From Leptasterias polaris (taxonomy: Eukaryota > Echinodermata > Asteroidea > Forcipulatida > Asteriidae): a stretch of 64,000 nt of DNA. The stretch is from contig JAZGTN010000042.1 in assembly GCA_037783415.1 (NCBI GenBank), positions 1,790,001-1,854,000 of the forward strand, given 5' to 3'. The notes below the pieces were generated by a model. That model was not told where the DNA came from. It ran no database searches and saw nothing but the letters and a program-made list of their open reading frames with translations. The position numbers were made by a program, and so were the translations under genes. Below are positions 45,092 through 54,617 of the stretch, piece by piece; position 1 is the stretch's first letter; every line of letters begins with the position of its first letter.

Positions 45092-47381
45092 TTACATGTA
45101 ATCATGTTCAAAAAGATGATGAGGTACCTCCTGAGGAGCAGATATCTGAGCTGCAATTCTACCTCTCAGTGGTTCACCAGATTCTTGTCTTGGCGCAACA
45201 GCTGGCTCATCGGCAGGTTGGTCATTTGGAAGATCTCCTTCCTCTCCATCTTCATCTTGGCCCCATTCATCTTCTGCCATTATGCAAACATTGTGAAGTA
45301 TAGCACAGGCTACAGCAACTTTAGGAGCTAGAACTGGGGAAATCTAACAATTCACAAAAGAAAAACAAGATGTTTAAAATGCATTTACTGCAGGCCTATT
45401 CTGCTCCATTCCCAGCTAGCTCTTGGCATGAATACAACCATGATGATGTCTTTAGTGGAATTATGCTTGTGTAACACATGTTGTGTACCAGCATGGTTAG
45501 TTCTTAGCTTTGACTTGAACTGTATGGAACACAGAAACATCCTTTTCCCAATCAAGCTTAAAGGGTACACACCTAAATTAATAGTCAATACTTTAAAGTG
45601 CATTGCTTTTCTCACCTCTAGTGTTTTCGTGAAGATGCTTCTCCATCGAGTCTTCATTCGCCCAAAAGATCTTTCGATGATTGTGCGGGCACTGCTAAGG
45701 TGGTAGTTGAACCTTGCTTGGGCTGGTGTAATGTCTGGCTGCTTGTAAGGTGTCAATGTTGGAATAGGATGCAAGGAGCAAGGATAAGCAGTATCCCCAA
45801 TAATGTAGTATCCGTTTGGTGGATAATTGCGCTGCCTGTAGAAAGGACTGCACTTAAAGACTCTTGAGTCATGCACAGAGCCTGGGTACCCCGCAAAGAC
45901 GTCAAGAAAGACACCCTGGTGATCACACACCGACTGCATGTTAATTGAATAAAACAGTTTATGGTTGATGTAATCTTCTCGTCTCGAGTCAGGAGGCATT
46001 ATTTTTATGTGCGTTCCATCTATGCTGCCAACGGCTTTGTTGATGTACCTTGTCTTCGCCAGCTGGCTGAAGCCATTTGAAATTGCTGGACACTCTTCAG
46101 CTGTGGGTAACTTGATCACAGTTTTTATTACCTTAAGTACTCTGTCCAAAACATTGTGGACAATGTCACATACACTTGAGCGTGGTATTCCTGTGGCTGC
46201 AGAAACCACTCTGTACGCAGCCCCACAAGCTAACCAGAACAGGAAACATAAAAGCTGGATGTCTTCATCCCAACCACGATGATGTGAAGCAATAAGTGTT
46301 CTCAACTTATGAAATGTTAAAATGTTTAAGCGGAAATGCTTCTTCAGTTGATCAGGGTGATGTAGTACCTCCAACAGCAGGTCAACTTTTAGTCGACAAT
46401 AAGGTCCCCTGGGTCCGGGATTATCCTGACATAATAATAAAAACAGAAATGCATATAAAAATTGTGTCAAATTTATGTGCATTTCTTCAAGAGTATAACA
46501 GAAACTAAACTAAATTCAATTACTGTGTTCAAATTGATATACTCACGTTAATATTTGTTTTATTGTTATTATAATAATTTAACGTTAATGGGCTTGAAAA
46601 ACAACCTGAGCCAACAAGTGGATTAACAAGTGAAAGTGTTGGAGTGCAATTTTATTAATACTTGTCTCATTTTATGTACCTTCCCTTCCAGGCACCTTTC
46701 CCTATTTAGTATTTTTTTTTCTTCCCACCCTATTAACTTTCCATCTAGTATATTTCTATCCACACCCTCATACATCTAGATTTAAAAGGAGGCAGGCATT
46801 AAAAAAGAAAACAAAGTACTACAAGACATCAACAATCCAGGTTTGCCAGGACTGACAAAGTGACAAGACAAGGGACAAAATGACAGATAAAGGCACATAC
46901 AAACAAAAAACAGAACAAGCGGAAGAACGAACTAAACAAACAAACACCCCAAAACACAAAATTACAAACAAACAAAACATGCAAACTGAACAAAACAAAT
47001 AAAAAACAAAAAACAAACAACAAGAGCAAAGATACAAGACAACATTTCTTTTAAAATTAGCCAGCAAATTGAGTTGATGGCTCTCTTTTAACACAAATAT
47101 TCAAGGCACTCAACAGACAATGTTAAAATAGAGCCATTAGCATGATCAATTTGTGGGCTATCAATCACGTAAACACTACAGTAACACATTAATTACAATT
47201 TATAATAAAGTAACTGAAAAAGTGCACTTACGAGTCTCTCGTGACCAAGCAAAGTCAGAATTCGAGTAGTAGAAACCTTTCTCAACCTAAGTGTGAGAAG
47301 CCTGGAGTTGTTTAAATTAATTATGAATTGAAGAATTGCTAACAAGGTAAATAATTCATCGGCTAGAAATGGTGGTGCCAT
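45092..47381 (-). CDS. Harbinger DDE transposase (3 exons, 403 aa)
   Basis: Exons 47381..47232 (50 codons), 46425..45616 (270 codons) and 45343..45092 (83 codons plus TAA). All junctions are phase 0 with GT/AG sites (CTC|GTAAG, CTAGAG|GTGAG). The start is the ATG of MAPPFLADELFTLL. The RNase-H-like catalytic residues are visible: D186 in GSIDGTHIK, D261 in IIGDTAYP and E301 in TIIERSFGRMK. Other conserved signs are PGSVHDSRVF (D236) and a helix-turn-helix-like stretch SAATGIPRSSVCDIV (about 125-139). The C-terminus VAVACAILHNVC is the usual final helix of the family, followed by an acidic tail (EDEWGQDEDGEEGD). It is a cut-and-paste enzyme with length and motif order as in HARBI1-like transposases. 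The continuous frame past exon 2 at both ends is intronic. Confidence 0.92.
46780..47100. repeat. Low-complexity CAAA-rich stretch in transposase intron 1
   Basis: Mostly A and C with repeated 'caaacaaa' and 'acaaaaaacaaa' units. The Cys/Phe-rich minus-strand frames over it are artefacts of this composition. Confidence 0.75.
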
Positions 47382-47519
47382 TCAGCTGCTGGACTAAAAT
47401 TAATAAAAACCAAACCGTGTGAATGTAAACAAACAGTGCACGACTCTGTCAAAAGACCTCTGACCCTAACAACCGGTCTGTCGCATTTGCACGCTTGAGG
47501 GCGCCAGTTGGTTGCACGT

Positions 47520-47641
47520 AAAATTTCCGTAGCCGCTCTGTCCGAAATGTTGTGGCTCCAAACACGACCAAGACGCAGACGCAGTCGCAGACGTAGACAG
47601 AACCGCGGCCACAGCCATAGCCGCACAATTCGGACACGGCC
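47520..47641 (-). repeat. Harbinger right terminal inverted repeat and subterminal region
   Basis: Complement of GGCCGTGTCCGAATTG at the end (GTGTCCGAATT complement at 47627..47637, 4 bp from the end, mirroring the left side). It is preceded inward by CGGCTATGGCTGTGGCCGCGG-like sequence and (CGCAGA)-like repeats at 47572..47600. A diverged inner motif 'ctgtccgaaat' lies at about 47537. Plus-strand Arg-rich frames here are shadows. Confidence 0.8.
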
Positions 47642-47644
47642 TTA

Positions 47645-48413
47645 CATTGAGAGAGTTGCGACTAATCGTTTCAAGCCATTTTGTATCCCCCAAAACACAT
47701 TGGAAAATACAGGATGCCAGACTAGTCTGCCAATGGGTTGTACTGCATTGGGACTGAAAAAAGCGTCCATCAACCACGTGACCGAAGGAAATTGGTCCCT
47801 CCATGCCACAACTCTCTTAATACACAGCTCTGACACAAGTTTAAAATCCCTCTTTTTGATCTAGAGAATGAAGATTATAATGAAAGTGATCTTCAACGAA
47901 AAGGAGTTACAGTCTCTCAGTAAAACCTAAAATGGAGGTTTGGACTGACTAGGGCTTTGTCTTCCTTCCTGGAAAGCAGTGGATTTGGCTGTGGCTAAAG
48001 CCATTTACATGAGGTCCACTGCTAGTGACCTAGCCATCCTGACAGCCACAGTCACTGAATTGAGCTGGAGGCTGCCCCAACAGTTCAAACGAGAACAGAC
48101 ACTTGCAACGCTCTACCCATAGCCACAGGAAATAGCATTGTTTCAAAACCACCCTCAGGGCTCATGTATCACAAAACAATTTACACAGCAACCAGTTCCA
48201 GGGGATCTTCAAGAAGAAAAAACATTCACATTTAAATATCCCTGTAGTTTTCTTGGTGAGGGTAGACACTGTTCATATGTGTCTTGTACTAGCAGAGTAT
48301 TTCTTTTGCAAGCAGTACAATTCAATGCCGCCATGCCTTGTGTGATAGGAGTCTTACATGTACATGGATACTAACAAACAAATAAGCCTGTTGTCCTATT
48401 CGAGGCAACTTAC
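47645..48413. other. ERC intron, no gene
   Basis: No supported gene or clear repeat. Chance frames only. Confidence 0.5.
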
Positions 48414-48592
48414 GTTTCAAGTTCAGTAACCCTCTTATCCTTATCATTCTTCTCTCCTTCCATCTCCTTCATGATCTCCAGGAGGCGGTCCACCTCATTC
48501 TGCGTCTTATCAATCTCTTCTCGGTGTCTCTTGGTGGTGTCTTCCTGTGTCTTGGCAGATTGCCTCTCCATCTCCTCTCGGTCCTCCCTCAG
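48414..48592 (-). CDS. ERC: ERC coding exon 3 of those in window
   Basis: 179 bases: 59 codons plus two bases of a Thr codon, starting phase 0. The acceptor is 'ctgtgtgtag' and the donor GAAAC|GTAAGT. The peptide goes from LREDREEMERQSAKTQED to DKTQNEVDRLLEIMKEMEGE and KNDKDKRVTELE. Vertebrate ERC reads AEVDRLLEILKEVENEKNDKDKKIAELE at this point, almost identical in the second half. The first half is more diverged and slightly shorter, so a small exon upstream could exist, but the phases do not demand one. Confidence 0.93.
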
Positions 48593-51424
48593 CTACACAC
48601 AGAACCAAGACAAACAGAGAGAGAAACTATTAAGATAATGAGCAATGCCAGTTTCAATCAACAGTTTATGAACACGGTGCTTTCTGCCTTTGAAAGATAA
48701 CTTCTCAAGGAGAAGTTGATGATGTCAGATATCAGCGGTGACTCTTCGGTTTGACACCATTCCGTTAACAAATCATCAATTGGTTCTTTTAACCTGCGTT
48801 GATCGACAACAAAATTGAATGGCAACTTTATTTATTGTTGATGCAGGAATTACATAACTAGAATGAGCGCAGTTTCTTACTTGCTTTTGGACACTAGCTG
48901 ACCGAAACCAAAGAAGCTTATTTTTTGGGTACAACTATTTCATGAACAGCAAACTGATCAGAATCACTGAGTAACAGACTGCCTTTTCTTGACATTGTAT
49001 GTCACTGTCAAAAACACTTTTCAGCAGAGATCGTTTTAAGTGTACTGTACTAAAAAAAGGTACAAGTATTAAGATTCAAGTACTTCTTTACTTTTGTATG
49101 TGTGTTGTGATGTCATTTAGCCTTCGGAAAAGACTCTGCTGGGGTCGAAACATCAGACCATTAACTATTTTTTGCATTTATACCACACAGGTCCTTTTGG
49201 TTGGTAAGCAGTTTGCAACAGCTAATTCTATTTTCTCATTTACTTGTAATGATTTCTTCTAATTCCGAGTCTTCTATTGTACATTAATTGCAGACAAAAC
49301 AGAGAAACTATTAGTAAACCCATTAGTCAAGGCATTAGTAGTGATATTAATTGTTATTTAGAACATAAACAGGTGAACTGGTCACATTTGAGTTTTAATT
49401 AATACAACATGGTTACTGGGAGTGCTACAAGTCAAACCTTGGAGTAGACATGGTAGAAGAGAAAATTGTTAATACATGGACATTCTGTCGGCTCAGTACT
49501 TTAAGGTCCTTATACAAACAAATTCCCGGAATTTAATAAAGTTGGTTTGGAACGCTCTGAAGTGGTTTGTAAATTGGGTTTTCTGTTTAAATATATCTTC
49601 CTCAAAGTATTTGTTTGGCAAAGGTAAACATGATCTTTGTTAGAAAAACATTTAAATGTCATGTTTGATTATTTTTCCTGCTGAATAGCCATTTTAGATT
49701 TAAGGCCCTTTTGTTTTTTACAATTTGCAAAAATGCACTGAGTCGACGTAGGTAGTAACGCTACAACTACGGAAGAAAAACGCTACAAATGAAAATGTAC
49801 ACTTCCGAAAACTCATGGACTTTTACCATGGTGCAGCCATCTTGATTTCCTGTCTCTCCCTGTGTATTAAACTAATGTAACCAAACTGAGTCTGACGGGG
49901 AAAAAAGTCTGGTCCCTTCTTTATATGAGGCTTATTGATATTCTTGGTTGCTACTTCAAACAGGGAACATGACAGAGATGGTGGCAGCATACAGATCTAT
50001 AGCATGCAGGAGTAACTACAATACTGTTAGTACATACATATTACACCAGGCTCTAGTACATAGGGTCTTGCACTACAGTAGATTTCGGTATGCTGTATTC
50101 TCCACCGATACTTGTTGGGTTTAAAGTGAACTATTCAACTCTTGATGCTCTTACCAAGGTTGAAATATCACTCAGATCAACTAGCCTAATCTACAGGAGG
50201 GGATACGTTTTTTGAGGTGCCACAGGGGACACTGGGTCAAGGGTCAGGGGGTCAGTGGATCAGAGGGTCAAGTGTCAGGGGTTTGGGGTCTGGAACTGAA
50301 AACTTGACAAAAGTTAGTAGTGGAGAAACAGTTATTCGCATGGTACTTAGGGAGGAACAGGGTGCACAAATGCAATGAGAACTAGGAGCTTCCTTGGTCT
50401 GTATCTTCATCAAAGCTTCAAATTTAGAAAAAGACTATTTTTTTCATTGATATAATTTCAGCAGAGTGCCTCAACAGCTAGCACCATTAGAGTATGACCT
50501 ACTACAGTCTTGATTTGTTTTGTTAACGTACAAGTAGTTGCCGATATCACAACACGAATTACTGGAGAAGAGATATCTGTATCGAACAATCATCTCGGGT
50601 CAAAACATTTTGATCCAGATTGGTAGACTTTTCCAGTCCCTCCAAGCCAGTCGATGTTGCGCCCTCTACCGGTGACTAATACAAAAACTAGCATTACCAA
50701 TCAAGACTAGGCTTACTACTGTAATTGGGTTATTACAACAGCAAGAATTAGCAGCAAGCACAACTCATACCAGACATCTCAATATTGCCACAATAAAACC
50801 TCCACTGACTTAAAAATACTGAACCAAGGAAGCTTCTAGAGTTTGTATCCATGATATCATTGAGAACCGACTTCTTGGGATACATCTCTTCAAAAAGGAG
50901 CGGGTTGTAACATAGAGTTTGTTTAAAAGACAGGGGCTTTGATCCTGTAAGCGTTATTAAGAAGCTTCCTTAATAATCTCATATTCCCTTGAATGATTCT
51001 TCAAGAGACCTACATGTAGCTGTCACTGCATATCACAATGCTCACAACAAACAAGAGAAAGAGAGAGAGACAGCAGTGTGGTTAAATGTCTATATCTGAC
51101 TAGAGTAACACTGAGCCAGTAGCTCAGAATTCAAGTATGGAACAGCCACGGCACCGTCTCATCTGAAACCCAAACCCCTCTTGGCCAGGCCGTCTACATG
51201 CAGTCTAAGGCAGTAACATTATGAACACTACCCTCCCTCATCATACACACAACTTACCATGTGTATTTTGCGAGCTTTCTGATCGTGCATGGAAGAAAGA
51301 ATGGAAACTTGGAAATGAGCAGGACAGTTATGTTAAAGAGTGGATTGCAACCAAGCACAGGAAAGTCAAAACAAATGTCTGTCGAAGCATGTCACCACCA
51401 CGTGGAAGATGCATATAAATATTG
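48593..51424. other. ERC intron, no gene
   Basis: About 2.8 kb. A 'gactctgctggggtcgaaac' fragment at 49130..49160 is shared with 38865..38895. A short GA microsatellite lies at 51055..51072. Frame 51221..51539 has no recognisable domain. Confidence 0.5.
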
Positions 51425-51713
51425 GGCCCATGGTCTATGGTGCTTAGCAAATTTGTCTGCTGTTGAGCTTAAATTTACAGGGAGCCAGTCACAAGTAATA
51501 TACATTTTGATGTTTTTGCTGGTAACCTATTTCTGCTGAGCAAGATTTTTCCAACTTGCGCTTAACATTTTCAGCAGAAACTATTGCTCAAAAGATTTCT
51601 GGTTGATAACAAAATACTATTGGAAAGCAGAGTCAATCATTATATTTTGGCTGGAAGCCGTTTGTGCTTAGTTCATCTTTGTGTTCAAAAAGCTCTGTGA
51701 TATTGAGCCCTGT
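51425..51713. mobile_element. CTGCTTAAGCA-related MITE, possibly two fused copies
   Basis: 'attgggcccat' at the left and 'tgatattgagccct' at the right. The interior shows the family's 'gctggtaacctatttctgct' once and a second 'tggctggaagccgtttgtgc', suggesting one copy inserted into another. Confidence 0.5.
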
Positions 51714-51941
51714 AATAAATTGAGGCTCAACGTCTACAAGGAGAGTATTATGGATATGTGTAGATTGAACGATCACATAAAAGACAATCAAGGAACATCT
51801 GTCACCAAAAAAAAACATTCTCAAGACGGACACATTCTTACAAGCCTTTAAAATATCAGGCAGTAGTTCTCCTCAATTTCAACATCTGGGGATTTCCCCC
51901 CTCCTTTTCATTCTCCTTTTTTTAAAGAACCCTGCTACCAA

Positions 51942-52167
51942 TAGATAGTTCCCAGTAGACGCCATCTTTACGGGCAAATCGCATTTTGGCTTGCAGGCGC
52001 GTCAAGCGCTCAAATTATTAACGCAGCCGCGTCGTTCACTAACCAATCACGCAATGAGTTTTGTGAAATGTGCGCGTGCTGCACGCCGTTCTCACGCGTA
52101 ACGCATGACTGTGTGTTCCAAATTGCCCGTAAAGATGGCCGATTTACGTCATATTGCAACCTATCTA
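51942..52167. mobile_element. 222-bp CpG-rich MITE, copy 2
   Basis: TA-flanked element 51944..52165, starting GATAGTTCCCAGTAGACGCC and ending CATATTGCAACCTATC. Closely matches the copies at 7232..7453 (inverse) and 57441..57662. Confidence 0.88.
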
Positions 52168-52377
52168 TATTACAGCAATGTTTTGGGAGTCAGTTAATTA
52201 GCAACTTTAGGAGATCCACACGCTTCAGCAATGCAGCTTGGCTACGAGGAAATGGGAAAATCTTAGTGGATATGGACAAGAAAAAGGAACTGTCAGAGAG
52301 TGAAGAAGTGCAAATAACAATGAATGTTTTGACATGATTGATGACAAATGAAGAGGTTTTCTAGTGTTATGCTTCTG

Positions 52378-52536
52378 TATTGACCCTTTGCAGTCACGGA
52401 AAAGCACATCTGCAAAATATGCATCTCTCATTTCCACTATTTTGGGAGTCAGTTTCTTTGAGTTCATTTTGACACCCAGAATGGGGCACAGGATAGGCAC
52501 GTCTCAGTGCCCTGCGCGTCGTGCAAGGGGTCAATA
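52378..52536. mobile_element. TATTGACCC-type MITE, copy 2
   Basis: Starts TATTGACCCTTTGC and ends GCAAGGGGTCAATA. It shares 'ttttgggagtca'-like and 'cctgcgcgtcgtgcaa' features with the copy at 40652..40814. Confidence 0.65.
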
Positions 52537-53054
52537 AAGCCAATCAGAAGGTAAAGGTGCTGCTAGATGTAGGTTTTCAGTGAGAACAGAGTTTAAAAGA
52601 GATGATAAAAGTAAGTTTTTAAACCTTCAAGCATGATAATTGACATTTGGAAAAAGTAGGAAAACTGTATTGAGTGCAAGGGCTGACCATTATCGACAAA
52701 CAGTATGGCTTTAATAGACTTTTCAGGCTATGAAATAACAATTTTGCTAAGTTTTTCTGAGCGCCAACAAATTGGAAATCGGTTTGAAACAGGAAGAACA
52801 TCATGCCTGAATTTTGCATAGTTGAAAAAACCAATCTACTGAGGTTTGCGGTAACACTACGTTGTGACACCACCAGCTCTTTTCAGAACCACTACAACTT
52901 CTTAGAGAAAGCTTTACATGGCGTTACTGCAAACCTTAGCATCTGGAAATTAAAACAGCTGGCCATGGAATAATAATCAATTCAAAACCATGATCTAATG
53001 TTGATTTGCAGAGCAGTATGTAGTTGGCTGGTTTAAGTTACAGTCTCAACCAAC

Positions 53055-53195
53055 CTTCTTTATGTCAGACTCTATACGAGCGATTTCTTCAGTCTTTTGC
53101 GCCACTGCGAGTTCCAAAGTGGTTATTCTGGAGTCCTTCTTGAGACTTGAGGAAGCAAGAGTGGTGGCATGCTCCTTGAGGTCCAGTAAGCTTGC
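53055..53195 (-). CDS. ERC: ERC coding exon 2 of those in window
   Basis: 141 bases, 47 codons, phase 0 at both ends. The acceptor is 'aaaatccag' and the donor AAGAAG|GTTGG. The peptide reads ASLLDLKEHATTLASSSLKK then DSRITTLELAVAQKTEEIAR. This matches ERC2 ASLLDLKEHASSLASSGLKK / DSRLKTLEIALEQKKEE almost residue for residue, which makes this the most diagnostic exon of the gene. Confidence 0.95.
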
Positions 53196-53472
53196 CTGGA
53201 TTTTGTGGGAGGAGTAGATGGAGTGGACAATTAAAGCACTGCATGATAAATGGTGGCAGGAGTGGGATAAAGTACTACTGATTTGTTTATGTTTAATAGT
53301 CTATTTTCACAATTTTAGGAATTTAAATTTCTTCACATATGGAAATACATGTGAATTCTTAATTCATGTATTTGAGTACACGCACAGTACATGTATATAT
53401 GTACACACATAAGCAAACAAATTGTAATAAAAGCCCGGCACCACAGAGGCAATGACCATGGGCATGAAGGCA

Positions 53473-53554
53473 ATTTCCTATGTTACCTTCATAAATTGCA
53501 TGTATCCTGATACATGCACTTTATGAAGGTAACATACATATACATGTAGGAAAT
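53473..53554. repeat. Short perfect-arm hairpin
   Basis: 'tgttaccttcataaattgca' pairs with 'tgcactttatgaaggtaaca' around a small 'tgtatcctgataca' centre. Outer 'atttccta' and 'taggaaat' also pair after an 11-base bulge. It lies 50 bp from tRNA-independent 'gggcat' tandem repeats (53555..53571). Confidence 0.7.
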
Positions 53555-53684
53555 GGGCATGGGCATGGGCATGTGTGATTCAGTTAAATATATATATATC
53601 TTTTTACCCTTTCACTGTATACTCAGTATTTTCCGAAGTTCTGTGAAAAAAAAAAATAAAATCCACAGGCAAATCCCTAAGGTG

Positions 53685-53765
53685 GGAATAGAACCCCAAC
53701 CTTTGCATTGCTAGAGCAGACGTCTTACCACTAGAACACCGAGCTACAATGTAGCCTGGTGGCTA
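53685..53765 (-). repeat. tRNA-like sequence (SINE head remnant)
   Basis: On the minus strand 'ggtgttctagtggtaagac' resembles an A box region, and 'ggttggggttctattccc' a B box. The T-arm and acceptor stem do not pair well enough for a functional tRNA. Confidence 0.4.
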
Positions 53766-53994
53766 GAGGCAGTTCGAATCCTTTGTGTTACATGTAGCAA
53801 CGGGTACCACAACGGTTTTAATAGATGTTAACTTTGCATCGGAGATAAGGAATATAATTTTGATTTTACCCTTACACCAATGTGTACAGTGTATGTTGCA
53901 ACAAAGTTTTATTATGTTAGTTGACCTTCGTGGCCGCCAAATAACGCATGGAACACTATCTATAACTACTGTAACAGTATCTCTGAGCAATGTT

Positions 53995-54235
53995 GGGTTG
54001 GGTGTAATCCCTGGCTACATGACAGTTACAGATTGAATGGCTTCTGACTGGCACCCCCCAGAACGAAGATATTGACAAAATATGGAACGTAAGGGCTCAG
54101 TTGGTAGAGTGCTGGTACTTTAATCTGGAGGTCACAGGTTCAAATTCCACTCAAATCAGTTTTTCTTTGTTCAAGCCAAAATATTTAAAATTTACCTACA
54201 GTCAGTTTCCCTTGTGGTTTATTACTTAGTACAAT
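53995..54235 (+). repeat. tRNA-like SINE family 2, long copy
   Basis: Blocks in order are 'ttgggttgggtgtaatccct', 'atggcttctgactggcaccc', 'aagatattgacaaaatatgg', the tRNA-like part 'ggctcagttggtagagtgct' with 'ggttcaaattccac', then 'tttctttgttcaagcc' and 'cagtttcccttgtggtttat'. It lies about 100 bp downstream of ERC exon 1's donor. Confidence 0.78.
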
Positions 54236-54338
54236 GTACGTGTATCTCTGCACAATAAATATCTCCATGGGTGAAGTTTCGTTTTTTTCAGGATGGAGTA
54301 CAGTACACAGCAGCCAACATTTATAGATTGAAACAAAC

Positions 54339-54617
54339 CTCTTTTTCGGTAAGCTCCTTCTGTACTGTCTCCAGTCGTGTCTTGAGATCTTTCAGTTGTT
54401 TCTTGTAGCTCTCAACCTCTTCCTCGTGCTCCTTGTTGTATCGCTCCCGCTGTTCCTTCAGTCTCTCCATGGCCTTGTCCTTGTCCATCAGGGCATCCTC
54501 CAGACTGGACATGGCGCTGTCCGAGCTGGTCTGGTCGGCCTGGACTGACGTCAGTTTAGCTCTGGTCTGGCGGTACTGCTCCTCTTTCTCTAGTAGTTGT
54601 TCCTGGAGGTTGTCAAT
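54339..54617 (-). CDS. ERC: ERC coding exon 1 of those in window
   Basis: 279 bases, 93 codons, phase 0 at both ends. The acceptor is 'catac cag' and the donor AAAGAG|GTTTG. The peptide starts IDNLQEQLLEKEEQYRQTRA and includes SAMSSLEDALMDKDKAMERL, KEQRERYNKEHEEEVESYKK and a final KELTEKE. Vertebrate ERC2 has IENLQEQLRDKEKQ ... LEEALAEKERTIERLKEQRD ... EEIDNYKKDLKDLKEKV ... LSEKE here. It is a long uninterrupted coiled coil. The ATG further upstream on the same frame lies in the intron and is not a start. Confidence 0.95.

Larger units (their letters stand above)
40882..47641. mobile_element. Complete PIF/Harbinger DNA transposon, 6760 bp
   Basis: Both ends are GGCCGTGTCCGAATTG (left) and its complement CAATTCGGACACGGCC (right), flanked by TTA at 40879..40881 and 47642..47644. 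That is the 3-bp TWA duplication typical of PIF/Harbinger. It carries the two genes of an autonomous member: a Myb/SANT-like DNA-binding protein on the plus strand and a DDE transposase on the minus strand, convergently arranged. All splice sites and frames appear intact. It sits in the ERC intron between exons 3 and 4 (38748..48413), with the transposase gene in the ERC orientation. The central 43.2-45.1 kb holds AT-rich 3' UTR-like sequence and short repeats. Confidence 0.93.
19604..54617 (-). other. ERC: ERC gene region (seven coding exons, minus strand)
   Basis: Span of the exons recognised in this window, in transcript order: 54617..54339, 53195..53055, 48592..48414, 38747..38612, 37035..36904, 34923..34763, 19748..19604. 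They total 1173 bases, and the reading frame continues through every junction (phases 0, 0, 2, 0, 0, 2). ERC proteins (ELKS/CAST) are coiled-coil scaffolds at presynaptic active zones and at cortical secretory platforms. They bind RIM, liprin-alpha and RAB6. The peptide matches the C-terminal coiled-coil half of vertebrate ERC1/ERC2. N-terminal exons are presumably beyond 64000. The last exon, expected to encode the tail after the '...QQLK' block, was not found. Confidence 0.88.

Noticed and set aside
45385..46482. Single 365-codon transposase frame as the complete gene
   Set aside because: Its first 19 codons and its last 77 lie in introns. Splice sites at 46425 and 45616 and matching flanking exons give the better 403-aa model that ends in the conserved ACAILHN helix.
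47508..47864. Arg-rich 118-codon protein on the plus strand
   Set aside because: It starts in the Harbinger terminal region, and the Arg-rich part is a translation of the CGCAGA/CGTAGA repeats near the right end.
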